Origin: Datisca glomerata
Taxonomy: Eukaryota; Streptophyta; Magnoliopsida; Cucurbitales; Datiscaceae
Direction of reading: 5' to 3'
DNA length: 64,000 nucleotides
NCBI GenBank assembly: GCA_003255025.1
Contig: QANY01011952.1
Location: forward strand, 495,359-559,358
The position numbers were made by a program, and so were the translations under genes. Positions within the stretch are counted from its first letter, which is position 1. Each line of letters begins with the position of its first letter. The notes beneath the pieces were generated by a model. It worked only from the letters and a program-made list of their open reading frames with translations, did not search any database and had not been told where the DNA came from. This document shows positions 23,401 to 34,314 of the stretch, one piece after another.

Positions 23401-24121
23401 GAATTTCTTATCTAATATTTTTTTTATAGGAAAGACAGGTCCTGCCAGTGTCATTTGGCTATTAAATTGATATGAAACGATGAAGGTACATGTTTGTATC
23501 TCATTATGTTGAGCATTTGACGAGAATGGTTGATTATTGCGATGTTAATGTTGCTTCTATTCCTCTTGTTCCACATTAAAAACTAAGAAAAGTGCATGAG
23601 AACCGATATCTCACCATAAATATGCTCAAATAATTGAATATTTGATGTATCTTACAAATTACACTAGGTTTGATATAGCTTATAGTGTAAACATTTTAAG
23701 AATATGCACTAATAACCCTGATAATTAACATCAGATTGCTATTTATAAGAATATATAAATACCTTAAAGGTGTTGTTGATTATAAAATTCTATATGGTAG
23801 CTTTTCAACTGTATTAGAAGGATTTAGTGATATAAACTGGATGTCAGATTCAGATGAGACTAAGACTACTAGTGGTTATGTATTTACTTTTGATGGAGGT
23901 GCAATAAAATGAAAATCTACAAAACAAACTCTTAAATCTAGATCCATCATGGAAGCTGAATCTATTGCTTTAGACTTAACCTATATTGAAGCTAAATGGT
24001 TAAGAAGTTTGTCTGCTGACATTCCTGTGTTACCTAAACTCGTTTCTGCTATGCCATTTTAAACCTTTCTTCTAGATTAATGAATTGTCTTTGCATATTA
24101 TTGTTGTTGTGTGAATTAACA
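20071..24121 (+). mobile_element. Degraded Ty1/copia retrotransposon A
   Basis: The element has a 5' LTR (20,071-20,451), a gag start at ATGGCATCTTTTGAG near 20,517, and then gag, protease, integrase, reverse transcriptase and RNase H fragments in copia order, all broken. Gag (UBN2-type) is visible at 20,936-21,247. The protease active site near 21,434 reads D-C-V instead of D-S-G. The post-integrase segment is at 22,499-22,717. RNase H is at about 23,815-24,060, with GFSDINWMSDSDETK and GGAI. The RNase H stops short, and an LTR-end-like sequence ending TTAACA follows at once, so a normal 3' LTR is missing. It is the same family as element B (49,727-54,890, minus strand). Confidence 0.8.
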
Positions 24122-24329
24122 GTAATTTTCCCATTGATTTTGTCTAACGAGAGAGAAAGATTGATTTTGTCTAACGAGAGAGAAAGAGAATCTTGAGCGG
24201 CACAAATTGAGTATGAGAGGAGATATAATTTTCAAAGAGAAAGTTTGAGATACATATCAAAACTTGCCATATTAAATGTATGTGTGCAGTTCGATTATAA
24301 AAAGTTTCAAGTTCTTTACAACTTTTTTT
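24122..24329. repeat. Copia leader-like sequence with a tandem duplication
   Basis: After the LTR-like end at 24,121 the sequence resembles the leader that normally follows a 5' LTR in this family. It contains a direct duplication of about 26 bp built on TTGATTTTGTCTAACGAGAG. This suggests recombination between element copies rather than a plain 3' end. Confidence 0.45.
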
Positions 24330-26240
24330 ATATAAGCTTGTTGGTGATATTAATTAGTAGGTGCACCAGAACATCCCAGCTAGGTTGGCCCCTTCGTAGT
24401 ACCCTCATCATTTAACATAAGCCAACATATTATTAAAATAAAATAAAAGAGTCAACAAAATAAATTATGAAAAAAAAGTTTAGCAAAACCTAAAAAAATA
24501 TATGTCACAAATATCATCAGAAATAAATGAAGAACAAAAATTAGGAACATTCCACCATCAAGCTTGAGTAACTATACTAGAGCCATGGATGCCAAACAAT
24601 TTGTAACTCGATTACCCTGTCGATAAATATGAGTGACAACAAAATTTATCTTATCGATAAGGTTTAAACATCTATCACAAGCAGTACGCCAATGCTAAGG
24701 GACCTTTCAAGATCTAGAACGAAAAATGAACACCACATAAATATAATCACTTTTCAACCATAACTGTCTTCATCCAAAAGTCGAAACATAAATAATGGCA
24801 TGAATAACATCAGTCTCGAAAGTAAAACATATGTCAAGGTGAATAACGTAACAATCATTAACAAATCTTCTAGAAGATCGGAAAACACCTACACAACCTA
24901 CAAGCCCAAGGCTACCAAAAAATGCTCCATGTATATTCACCTTAATCTAACCTGATGGGGGAGGACACCAAAAAATTCCAAGATACGGGGGGCTCTGGAA
25001 GGAAGTCCCGAAACATAAACACATTGAAGTGTCAAAAACTCTTCAATTGAACTTTGCATTGTGCCAATTTTAAAAGAGTCTACTTCACGAACTAAACGCT
25101 AAAGCAAGGCAAGAGCTTCAGCAAAGACAGGTTTTCTACTCTCAAAAGTGGCTTGACTACGAAGGAACCACACCACCCAAAATACGGTGATAACCAAAGT
25201 CTGCCATAAAGCTTTCAATTACGTGCTAAAAGATATCTCCATCACCACCTATAAAAGATCTAAAAGAGTACCATCAAGTTTGATGTCATTACTTAAAACA
25301 CTTGACAAGGCATCCCATAGTCCATGAGAAAAAAAGGGCATTCTATAAATAGATGACGTAAGTCCTCTTCCGCGACACAACGAAGACGACATGAAGAAGG
25401 AAAAATATAATCACGAGCATATAACGCGGAATCAGTATGCATCTTTACATGGAACAAACGCCAAGTAAGAATATATGGAGAAGATGGAATAAATTGTCTC
25501 CAAATCTGCTTACTCCATCTAACAAAATTCCCAACCTTAATAAGAGAACCATAGGCAACTTTACAAGAAACTACACCATCCAAAGAACGAGTCCAAACTA
25601 ATGAGTCTATGTCAGAGCTGACTATCATTCCATCAATCTCAGAAGTGAGTATCGGATGAGAAGAACGAAAAGGAAGAGGGAGACGCTAACCCCCTTGGAT
25701 CGTTGCACATATCACTTATAAGGGACTCTAAAAGAGGATGTGACGAATGATGATCATCAATCAACGGAGTTCTCAACCAGTTGTCCTATCCAAAAATGAA
25801 CTTTAGAATGACGACCAATCAACCACCTAGACTCAAGCGTTAACAGAGTATAATGATATTTTAGGCCAGGTCAGATAGAAGAAGAAATATACCATGGCCT
25901 CGGTCAGTGATCCTGTGTGAAGTAACGAGTATGAAGATAATTGAAAACCATAGAGTCCTCAATCAACAACCTCCAAGTGAGTTTTTTCAACATTACCCTA
26001 TTAAAAATATAAAGGTCTTTGATACCAAGACCACCTTTTTCTTTAGGTTTATAGCAAAACTTCCAAGAAATTAGAACAAATTTACGAGTATCAATTGAAC
26101 CTGACCAAAAGAAGTTTCTAATAGCAATATTTAAATCTTTCAAAAGAGAGGAAGGCCAGCGATAAATCTGAAATGAACAAAAAAATAAATCTTGGATCAC
26201 TAAATTAATATGACATAATCTGTCTATCATAGATAGAATT
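24330..26240 (-). mobile_element. 5'-truncated LINE (non-LTR retrotransposon) remnant
   Basis: Reading the minus strand from 26,230, the C-terminal part of a LINE reverse transcriptase comes first (WPSSLLKDLN, NFFWSGS, EKGGLGIKDL). The zinc-binding reverse-transcriptase domain follows at 25,628-25,293 (ILTWRLFH, CVAEEDLRHLF-ECPF). An RNase H domain follows at about 24,990-24,590 (PPPSG-IKV, a core with TFE, ending NCLASMA). The region near 24,330-24,400 matches a LINE 3' untranslated end. Stops and frameshifts are frequent. The endonuclease, ORF1 and the RT catalytic core are missing, as expected for an incomplete reverse transcript. Confidence 0.82.
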
Positions 26241-27357
26241 AAACCCTTCTAAGATTATAATTTACTTTTAATTTTATTACTTCATTACAGTTTACTTATA
26301 AAAACTATAGATCGAACCAGTCTGCCACTTTTAGTAAATTAAAACTGCAGCGGACCGACAGAAATAGTAAACCGACCGAACGGCTGCAATTCCATTCAGT
26401 CTGTTTGAGCGGTTGGGCGTTTTTTTATTACGCCCTAATTTCCACAACACAGATGCCAAATCTTGGTATCCCAGTCAAGCTTTCATACTATAAATGATGG
26501 ACCCCGTCGTTTATATCTTTGACGAAAAGAGGCCTAGAGAGAGCGCCAAAGTTCAGAGGCTAGTCTTGGTGATTAGGTCCACTAGGGTTTTTGTTCTAAC
26601 TCTCTAAACCTCCGAGGCTCAAGCCCATTAACTTCTTCTTCTTCCCCCAAATCCCCCACTGCCAAAAGTTCAAATTTTTGAAAATTTTGGCTTTTATTTT
26701 TAATCAGAAAGATATAAACTCTGGTTTTGGAGCTAAAGAGGGGTTTTGATCCCCAGCTACGGTATTCGTTAGTTCAAAGTAAGGATTCTATTCTACTATT
26801 TTCATATGTCATTCTTGCACATACTTTACTGAGAAAAAATTCCATTATCGCGGGAAGTCCTTTGTTCAGTTACTTTTTTCGAATTGTAGAAAGTTATATG
26901 TTAAATTTCTTTTGTTCGAGTTTATTTCTTCTTCTTGAATCAACATGTTTATATGGGGGTCGTACCGTTCGATTTTATTGGAAACGTGAAGTAACTCTTT
27001 ATTGTATATGAGCTAAACGAACTTACACGGTGAACGTGCCTGTAATTAGGGATTGAAAGCCCTTACTTTTGTAGTACCGGAAGCTTGAGGTTAATCTCAC
27101 CCTACGTTATTTTTCAACGTCGAGTATTATTTAAGTGAATTAGCTGATTATTACTTATCCTCGCTATTTTTTATGAATCTTCCGGAGAGACTTCCCTCGG
27201 CCCTTCCCAATTTTTGCCCCGCTAGGTTTTTTCAACATAGTGTTCTGGAAATATTCTACTGTGTTGATAAATTGATTTTGCTCAATTGCTGATAATATGC
27301 TTGCTAATAGTAATACCACCACCGATTGTTTTTCCCGTCTTTTGTAGTAACGCTTCC
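26241..27357 (+). promoter_or_regulatory. Upstream and 5' untranslated region of the DAYSLEEPER-like gene
   Basis: The stretch between the LINE relic and the start codon holds the promoter and leader. A CT-rich part near 26,560-26,660 looks like transcribed 5' UTR. A possible intron runs from GGTATTC near 26,761 to TTTTGTAG at about 27,347, ten bases before the ATG. No motif fixes the transcription start. Confidence 0.4.
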
Positions 27358-29391
27358 ATGGAATTGATTGTCCCCTCAACTCCCGTTGATGATATAGAAC
27401 CACTTACGTCAGAGGGACAGCCTAATAAGCGCAGAAGAAGGAAGTCTATTGTTTGGGAATACTTCACAACTGAAACTGTTGGAGATGGATGTACCAGAGC
27501 CTGCTGTAAGCAGTGCAAAAAATCATTTGCTTACATTACTGGTTCAAAGCTAGCAGGGACCAGCCATCTCAAACGTCACATTGCTCTGGGAATATGCCCT
27601 GTAAGCCGCGAGAGAAATCAATCAAATGCTCAAACACCAGGCTTTAAAGCTGGGGATACTAGAAGTGCTGCCAATCCACCAAACAAACGTCATAGAGTAA
27701 CTCCAACACTTCCAAGTATCCATTTCGATCAGGAGCGCTGCAATTATGATATCGCCAGGATGATTATTTTGCACGAGTATCCACTTCACTTGGTGGAGCA
27801 TCCTGGTTTCATTGCTTTTGTCAAGACTCTTCAACCTAATTGCAATATGGTGAGCTTCAACACTATTCAAGAGGAATGTGTATCTATATATTTAAAGGAA
27901 AAACAAAGCCTTTTAGATCTAGTAATTGGTATTCCTGGAAGAGTTAGTATTACGATGGATTTATGGACATCAAATCACAGCGTTGGCTATATCTTCTTGA
28001 CAGGACACTTTGTTGATGGCGGTTGGAATTTACATCGGAGGGTCCTTAATGTCGTTACAGTACCTTCTCTTGATGCTAACAATGCCTACGATCAAGCTAT
28101 TATAAATTGTATTTCGGATTGGCATTTGGAGGGCCGACTCTTCACACTCACAGTTGATCAATCCTTCTTGAATGAGTGTGTGGTTCGAAATCTCAGAGGT
28201 TTTCTCTGTGCCAAGAACCCATTTATTCTAAGTGGTCAGTTACTGGTAGGAAATTGTTTTGCTCATGTTATTAGTCTTCTTGCACAAGATGCACTTGGGA
28301 CAATGAGTGAAACTGTCTGGAAGATTCGTGAGAGTGTAAAGTATGTGAAAGCTTCAGCTGAGCATGAAGACAAGTTCATTGAGTTGAAACATCAACTTCA
28401 AGTCCCTAGCACCAAGGATCTATTAGTTGATGACCTGACTAGTTGGGATACAACTTATCATATGTTGGTGGCTGCTTGTGAGTTAAAGGAAGTCTTTGCT
28501 TGCTTGGATGCATCTGATCCTGATTACAGAATAACTCTATCAATGAAAGATTGGAAGCAAGTAGATATTCTCTGTACATACTTGAAGTATTTGTTTGACG
28601 CAGTTAACATTTTGACTTCCCCACTCTACCCAACAGCAAATGCATTCTTCCCTGAGGTATCAAAAATTCACATAGAGCTGATGCATGCAGCAATGAGCCA
28701 AGATCCATTTGTCTGCAACTTGACCAGACCTTTGCAAGAGAGGTTTGAGAAATATTGGAAAGACTGCTGTCTTATTTTAGCACTTGCCGTAGTTGTGGAT
28801 CCAAGATTCAAAATGAATCTTGTGGAGTTTACTTTCTCTAAAGTATTTGGTGAGAATGCTGAATTATGGTTACAACTTGTTGATGATGGCATCCATGAAC
28901 TTTTTAATGACTATGTGGCGCAAACACTTCCTCTTCCAGAATCGTTTGTGGTGGAGAGTAATGAGGTCATTGCCAAGTCAGAGACTCATGAAGAAGGACA
29001 AGAAGGAAGCTTTCTCTCTGCAGAAGATGGGCTCTCCGACTTTGATTTATATATCTCAGATTTTTCCTGCAGTCAGGACATGAAATCAGAACTAGACCAA
29101 TACTTGGAAGAATCTCTTTTGCCCCGAGAACAAGAATTCGAGGTTTTGAGATGGTGGGGTCTGAACAATATTAAATACCCAACCTTATCGAGGATGGCCT
29201 CTGATATTCTGTCTGTACCAGTATCCACTGTCGCTCCCCATTTGGTGTTTGATACGAATGTGAAAAAGATGGATGGCTATCGTAGTTCGTTGCGTCCCGT
29301 GACACTAGAGGCCCTTATTTGCGCCAAGGATTGGTTTCAGCATGGATTATTACAATCGTCAGAGACTTCTAATGCAATTGTGAAAATGTAA
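27358..29391 (+). CDS. DAYSLEEPER-like BED zinc-finger hAT-transposase-derived protein
   Basis: The product is about 677 residues from the ATG at 27,358. I chose this start because the frame upstream (from 27,286) is leader or intron sequence and the family protein begins at this point. An N-terminal basic KRRRRK precedes a BED finger (CKQC ... HLKRH, about residues 25-80). The middle is the hAT RNase-H-like domain with a DUF4413 region, and the C-terminus is the hAT dimerisation domain (SELDQYLEE, WWGLNN, YPTLSRMA, SSLRPVTLEALICA). Arabidopsis DAYSLEEPER is a domesticated hAT transposase of 696 residues that binds DNA and is needed for normal development; no transposition is expected. The single uninterrupted ORF, lack of flanking terminal repeats and close match throughout suggest a functional host gene. 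The orthology call comes from recognition, not a search. Confidence 0.88.
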   Translation: MELIVPSTPVDDIEPLTSEGQPNKRRRRKSIVWEYFTTETVGDGCTRACCKQCKKSFAYITGSKLAGTSHLKRHIALGICPVSRERNQSNAQTPGFKAGDTRSAANPPNKRHRVTPTLPSIHFDQERCNYDIARMIILHEYPLHLVEHPGFIAFVKTLQPNCNMVSFNTIQEECVSIYLKEKQSLLDLVIGIPGRVSITMDLWTSNHSVGYIFLTGHFVDGGWNLHRRVLNVVTVPSLDANNAYDQAIINCISDWHLEGRLFTLTVDQSFLNECVVRNLRGFLCAKNPFILSGQLLVGNCFAHVISLLAQDALGTMSETVWKIRESVKYVKASAEHEDKFIELKHQLQVPSTKDLLVDDLTSWDTTYHMLVAACELKEVFACLDASDPDYRITLSMKDWKQVDILCTYLKYLFDAVNILTSPLYPTANAFFPEVSKIHIELMHAAMSQDPFVCNLTRPLQERFEKYWKDCCLILALAVVVDPRFKMNLVEFTFSKVFGENAELWLQLVDDGIHELFNDYVAQTLPLPESFVVESNEVIAKSETHEEGQEGSFLSAEDGLSDFDLYISDFSCSQDMKSELDQYLEESLLPREQEFEVLRWWGLNNIKYPTLSRMASDILSVPVSTVAPHLVFDTNVKKMDGYRSSLRPVTLEALICAKDWFQHGLLQSSETSNAIVKM

Positions 29392-30157
29392 ACTTAGGTT
29401 TTGGTTTGTTTTCATTTTGTTGTGTAGGTAGATTAGATATTCTTAGGAGCTAGAACATTAGCTTTCCATTCAATTCAGGTCCACATTCCATTTTCTACAA
29501 ACTGTAATCTTGACTTCACCTCAACCCTAGCTTTTGTTTATATTCTTTAATTCATTTGCAAAATGAAGTGGTCATAGTTTAATATTTGCCTGTAAATCTT
29601 ACTGCTTTCTAATAGTAATTTGTTAACTTTTCAAATGAAATATTATACAGTATGCCCAGCTTGGACTTTTCATCGAATATCTTTGTTGCACCCTTTGGCT
29701 TTGCAATCAGAATAGAATTTTAAAACTTGCATCATCTACATACCAATGAAAAATAATTAGTGAATTATTGTCGGATTCTCCTAAATAAATAAATTTCTTA
29801 TGCTCTCTTCCCATTTTACTTTGTGAGTTCTACTTCAGTTGATTGCAATATCAGAAACAAGAATAAGGTTTATTCTCACATTAATTCAAACTACTAGAAA
29901 ATTGGGTGGTTTGTCATACATTAATTCAAACTATTAGATTGGTTACATTTGCCATCTAAGGTCTTAATACTTCCCAACCTTTTAATTACCGGGATGTGAT
30001 TAATTCGATGATACATTCACCAGGCCAAGACTATGCCTGCGCTGCGCACTGCCACTGTTTTACTCAAATAGACTGCTACTGAGTACTGACTGTTTCTTCA
30101 GAGAAGCCAAACTCATGTAAGATACTAGAAATTCTCAGCAGATAGATAGATAGGTAT
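29392..30157. other. Intergenic spacer
   Basis: This spans the 3' UTR of the DAYSLEEPER-like gene and the promoter and leader of the PPR gene, both on the plus strand. A short direct repeat with CATTAATTCAAACTA occurs near 29,880-29,935. No other gene is seen. Confidence 0.6.
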
Positions 30158-32431
30158 ATGCTACTCTCTTTTCCCCTGAAAATTCACTTGCCCCACTCTC
30201 CTCTGGCTCTAAGCCTTTCAACTTCTCGTTCCTCAGCCTTCAACAACATGATCTCCTTGGCATCGCTGGCTCCAACCCTTTTCTCCCCACCTAACCATCT
30301 CCATCCCCACCAACACCTCTTGCAATCCTTCCTTGAAAACTGCAGATCCATGGACCAACTCAAGCAGATTCACTCTCAAGCAATCCAAACGGGTCTTGCT
30401 GTAAACCCGGTTGTCCAAAACAAAATTGTGGCCTTCTCTGCTGTCCATGAATGTGGTGACATCGACTATGCACGTAAGCTGTTTGATACAATTCCCGAAC
30501 CGAGTGCGTTTATTTGGAACAGTATGATCAAAGGATATTCCAGGTCGAATCGTCCAGAACATGGGATTTTAGTGTACTTGGAAATGCTTAGGAGAGATGG
30601 CAAGCCTGATTGTTATACTTTCCCTTTCTTGTTCAAGGGATTTACACGTTCTGTTGCATTCAAATACGGAAAAGAGTTGCACGGCCATGTAGTGAAATAC
30701 GGGCTTGACTCTAATACATTTGTTCAGAATGCGTTAGTGCATACGTACTCTTTGTGTGGCTTAATTGATATGGCTCGTGGTGTTTTCAATATGAGTTCTA
30801 AAGTGGATGCAGTCACTTGGAATGCTATGATTTCGGCTTACAATAGAATTAAGCAATTTAATGAATCAAGAAAGCTTTTCATTGAAATGGAGCAAAAGCA
30901 GGTTCAACCCACTTCAGTTACCTTTGTTTTAGTGCTATCGGCTTGTTCCAAATTGAAGGATATAGAGATTGGCAAGCATATTCATAATTACATAAAGAAG
31001 TTTAAGATCGAACCCAATTTAATCTTGACGAATGCTTTGATTGATATGTATGCAGCTTGTGGGGAAATGGATACTGCGCTTCGAGTTTTCGAGGGTATGA
31101 AGATTAGAGATGTAATTTCTTGGACGTCTATCGTCTCGGGGTTTGCCAATTTGGGGGAAATCGATTTAGCTCGGAAGTACTTTGATGAAATGACCGAAAG
31201 GGACAATGTTTCATGGACTGCCATGATTGATGGGTATGTTAGGGTGAACAGGTTTAAAGAAGCTTTGGCACTCTTCCGTGAGATGCAAGCCTCAAGTATA
31301 AAGCCTGATGAATTTACTATGGTTAGCATTCTAACAGCTTGTGCTCATTTAGGGGCACTTGAATTGGGAGAATGGATAAAGACATACATCGACAGGAACA
31401 AGATAAAGAATGACGCCTTTGTCAGAAACGCTCTCATAGACATGTACTTCAAATGCGGAAATGTTGAAAAAGCACGAAAGGTATTTCGAGAAATACTCCA
31501 GAAAGACAAGTTTACATGGACAGCCATGATTGTTGGTCTTGCTGTTAATGGACATTGTGAGGAAGCTCTTGATATGTTCTCTCAGATGCTAAAAGCATCA
31601 ATTTCACCAGATGAGATTACTTATATCGGAGTTCTTACTGCGTGCACCCACACTGGCATGGTCGATAAAGGAAGAAGGTATTTTATTAACATGACAAACC
31701 GACACGGGATTCAGCCCAATGTAGCACATTACGGATGCATGGTTGATCTCCTTGCCCGAGCTGGTCATCTAAAAGAAGCACACGAGGTTATTCAGAACAT
31801 GCCAATGAAACCAAATTCTATTGTATGGGGAACTCTTCTTGGTGCTTGTAGAGTTCATAAGGAACCAGATATAGCTGAAATGGCAGCCAAACAGATTCTT
31901 GAGTTGGAGCCTGAAAATGGGGCTGTGTATGTTCTCTTGTGTAATATATATGCAGCTTGTAAGAGGCAGAAAGACTTGCGTGAATTAAGGCAGATGATGA
32001 TGGAGAAAGGTATAAAGAAAACCCCCGGTTGTAGCTTGATCGAGATGAATGGCATGGTTCATGAATTTGTAGCCGGGGACGAGTCGCATCCTCAATCAAA
32101 AGAAATCTATAGTAAGCTAGACAATATGACAAAAGACCTCAAATTTGCAGGGTATTCACCTGATACAACAGAGGTGTTTCTTGATATAGGGGAAGAAGAT
32201 AAAGAGAGTGCTGTTTATAGGCATAGTGAGAAGTTGGCTATTGCCTTTGGGCTTATTAGTTCACAACCTGGGGTCACTATTAGAGTTGTGAAAAACCTTA
32301 GAATGTGTATAGATTGTCATAGTATGGCAAAGTTGGTGTCTAAGGTTTATGATAGAGAAGTAATTATTCGGGATCGAACCCGATTCCACCATTTCAAACA
32401 TGGCTCATGTTCATGTAAAGATTATTGGTGA
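30158..32431 (+). CDS. PPR protein, PLS class with E and DYW domains
   Basis: This intronless ORF of 757 residues starts at ATG 30,158. A Ser/Leu-rich N-terminus without acidic residues fits an organelle transit peptide. Pentatricopeptide repeats fill residues about 80-600 (for example ALIDMYAACGEMD, VISWTSIVSGFANLGE and GCMVDLLARAGHL), followed by E motifs and a complete DYW deaminase domain. The DYW domain has HSE, CIDCH and the C-terminal CSCKDYW. Such proteins bind a specific organellar transcript and direct C-to-U editing. The repeats closely resemble Arabidopsis At3g15930, whose C-terminus, as I recall it, lacks the DYW domain. The orthology is from memory, and the target RNA and the organelle are unknown. 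The neighbours are unrelated in function. Confidence 0.9.
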   Translation: MLLSFPLKIHLPHSPLALSLSTSRSSAFNNMISLASLAPTLFSPPNHLHPHQHLLQSFLENCRSMDQLKQIHSQAIQTGLAVNPVVQNKIVAFSAVHECGDIDYARKLFDTIPEPSAFIWNSMIKGYSRSNRPEHGILVYLEMLRRDGKPDCYTFPFLFKGFTRSVAFKYGKELHGHVVKYGLDSNTFVQNALVHTYSLCGLIDMARGVFNMSSKVDAVTWNAMISAYNRIKQFNESRKLFIEMEQKQVQPTSVTFVLVLSACSKLKDIEIGKHIHNYIKKFKIEPNLILTNALIDMYAACGEMDTALRVFEGMKIRDVISWTSIVSGFANLGEIDLARKYFDEMTERDNVSWTAMIDGYVRVNRFKEALALFREMQASSIKPDEFTMVSILTACAHLGALELGEWIKTYIDRNKIKNDAFVRNALIDMYFKCGNVEKARKVFREILQKDKFTWTAMIVGLAVNGHCEEALDMFSQMLKASISPDEITYIGVLTACTHTGMVDKGRRYFINMTNRHGIQPNVAHYGCMVDLLARAGHLKEAHEVIQNMPMKPNSIVWGTLLGACRVHKEPDIAEMAAKQILELEPENGAVYVLLCNIYAACKRQKDLRELRQMMMEKGIKKTPGCSLIEMNGMVHEFVAGDESHPQSKEIYSKLDNMTKDLKFAGYSPDTTEVFLDIGEEDKESAVYRHSEKLAIAFGLISSQPGVTIRVVKNLRMCIDCHSMAKLVSKVYDREVIIRDRTRFHHFKHGSCSCKDYW

Positions 32432-33354
32432 TTAGTCTATAACGATAATGAAACTACGAGTTAATGGTGTTTAATTTGTAAAGCATTTATATTTTCTTGC
32501 GCTTAAGGTGCTTTTAATTCAAGGTGACCAACTTCTCCTTGCGTAGAATTGCTGTGCACATTGTCTTTCTTCATCTCTTGTGCCTCATTTCACTGGAAAT
32601 TTGAAAACCCACTTTGGTTGGTTTTAATGATATCCTTCTGAGCCTATTGTCAATTGGCAATTTGGCATCAATTGGACAAATGGGTACCGCCGAATAAGCT
32701 CCAAACAACACCCAACAAGATCCCCTTTTTCCACCCGGAAAAGCCGAAATGTTTGGGCCCACTGTCATTGATCTGATGTCAAGTATTGCAGAACTTGCTT
32801 CCCTATATATATAATACTATCACTCTGACACTCTTTCAAGAAACTTGCCATTACCACAATCAGAGAAGGTTCTGGGAATAATTCATGCCCCATAACTGTC
32901 AGGAATCCAGCAAGTATACGACAGAAACGTATCATATTAATTGCTCAAGCTTAGGTCCACAAAGTTACTGAATTTTATGTTGCAGAATTTAGAGAAAAGT
33001 ATGAGCAGAGCTGCAGAACCAATATTCAAATATCCATATGTGCAAACTCTTGACATCATATTACAAAATCGCCTGGGGAGTTATAAGTAACAAAGGAATA
33101 TAGCCAATGTGTTCTAGAAGAGCTGGACTCCTCATTTCCGTACAGCAAAATGATACAAGTGATGACATTAAACCCTGCAGAAAGAAGTTCGTATCTGATC
33201 AAAGTCAATCCTTCCCTTGATTTTGAGCCAACAAAAATCGAAAAAACTGAAGAATACAGAACTATGATGCAACAACATATTGGAAGACCTTCAACTATAA
33301 TCAATCTAAGATATGCATTAGTATTCTAACAATAAATGAAATGTTCATCGCAGT
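32432..33354. other. Convergent intergenic region between the PPR gene and HUS1
   Basis: This holds the 3' UTRs of two convergent genes. The minus-strand frames at 32,571-32,768 and 33,056-33,304 have no recognisable domain and I treat them as chance. Confidence 0.6.
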
Positions 33355-34314
33355 TCAAGTTGATCCTGGGTCAAGTACAGGAAGTCTGCAGTGTAAACTG
33401 ATTGATTTATCAGTCTGTCGAGAGCCAGGGATGAAAAACTGGAATATCACTGTCAAGCAAGCACCCTGGGGAGCAATGCCATAGAAAGTGCAATCTGGCT
33501 TGACCAAGTGATACTGAAGGCCTTTAGCAAAGTGCTTAACGCTCACCTGAACAGACTGAGCATCTCCCCTCAAAATTGCCCTACTTGATCGAGTCTGAAC
33601 ACTCATATTTTCATCTTCAGCTGGAGCATTAGCCTGCTCTCCTATGACCAACAACTTCCGAAATTCAGCACCAAGGGTGATGAGAGTTGTTGAAATCTGC
33701 ACATGTAGATCCCCATACTTGCTTATCGAGACATTAAGCAAATCACCAACATTCTTCATTCGATCCACAAAGTTCTGCAACTGATTCAGATCTGGAACCT
33801 GTACAAGAGTTTGTGGCAAATCCTGGGACATATCTAGAGCAGTTTGAAGTTCAAGAACTTGAGCTCGAGACAAAGGTTTTGAGATTGGTATATCTTGAAT
33901 AACAGCAGACTTATAACCTTTGGTCTCGAAGGTAAGAAAAGGCATTGGCTGAGTAGAATTTGGCGGCAGCTTCTTCACCAATTTAATTTGGAGGCGATTT
34001 GCTGTGGGTCCATTACCGAATTCAGTACAGATGCTGACACTGCTACAAACAGCGCGATGGAGTAGTGAAATGTCTATTGCAAAGGCAATGCGATCATCGT
34101 TCTGACTGGATATTCGATAATCATCAAAGAGAGCTTCTTTACGGAACTGGGCGATGGATTGAATTCCATCACCGTTAAGAAGGTTGTGCAGAAAAATGGC
34201 ATAGTCTCCGGTAAGGTAGAGGTGGCATATTTTCCCCATCTTATCTAGGGCAGGTAGAAACCTCTTCTCTAAGAGATTGACACCATTTTCTGTAAGAAAT
34301 GCCTTGAATTTCAT
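33355..34314 (-). CDS. HUS1: HUS1 checkpoint protein (9-1-1 clamp subunit)
   Basis: This ORF of 319 residues has no coding intron. The N-terminus MKFKAFLTENGVNLLEKRF and the following HNLLNGDG, FDDYRISSQN and FAIDISLLHRA are characteristic of plant HUS1. HUS1 forms the RAD9-RAD1-HUS1 sliding clamp, a PCNA-like ring loaded at damaged DNA that promotes ATR checkpoint signalling in the nucleus. Length and termini agree with the plant family, and no residue break is visible. A leader intron probably precedes the ATG: the donor CCAAG|GTAAG is at 34,936/34,935 and acceptors lie near 34,345-34,356. The gene is convergent with the PPR gene. Transposons now sit about 200 bp upstream of its leader exon. 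Confidence 0.92.
   Translation of the reverse strand: MKFKAFLTENGVNLLEKRFLPALDKMGKICHLYLTGDYAIFLHNLLNGDGIQSIAQFRKEALFDDYRISSQNDDRIAFAIDISLLHRAVCSSVSICTEFGNGPTANRLQIKLVKKLPPNSTQPMPFLTFETKGYKSAVIQDIPISKPLSRAQVLELQTALDMSQDLPQTLVQVPDLNQLQNFVDRMKNVGDLLNVSISKYGDLHVQISTTLITLGAEFRKLLVIGEQANAPAEDENMSVQTRSSRAILRGDAQSVQVSVKHFAKGLQYHLVKPDCTFYGIAPQGACLTVIFQFFIPGSRQTDKSISLHCRLPVLDPGST

Noticed and set aside
30233..32132. Minus-strand ORFs inside the PPR gene
   Set aside because: They are shadows of the intact plus-strand PPR reading frame.
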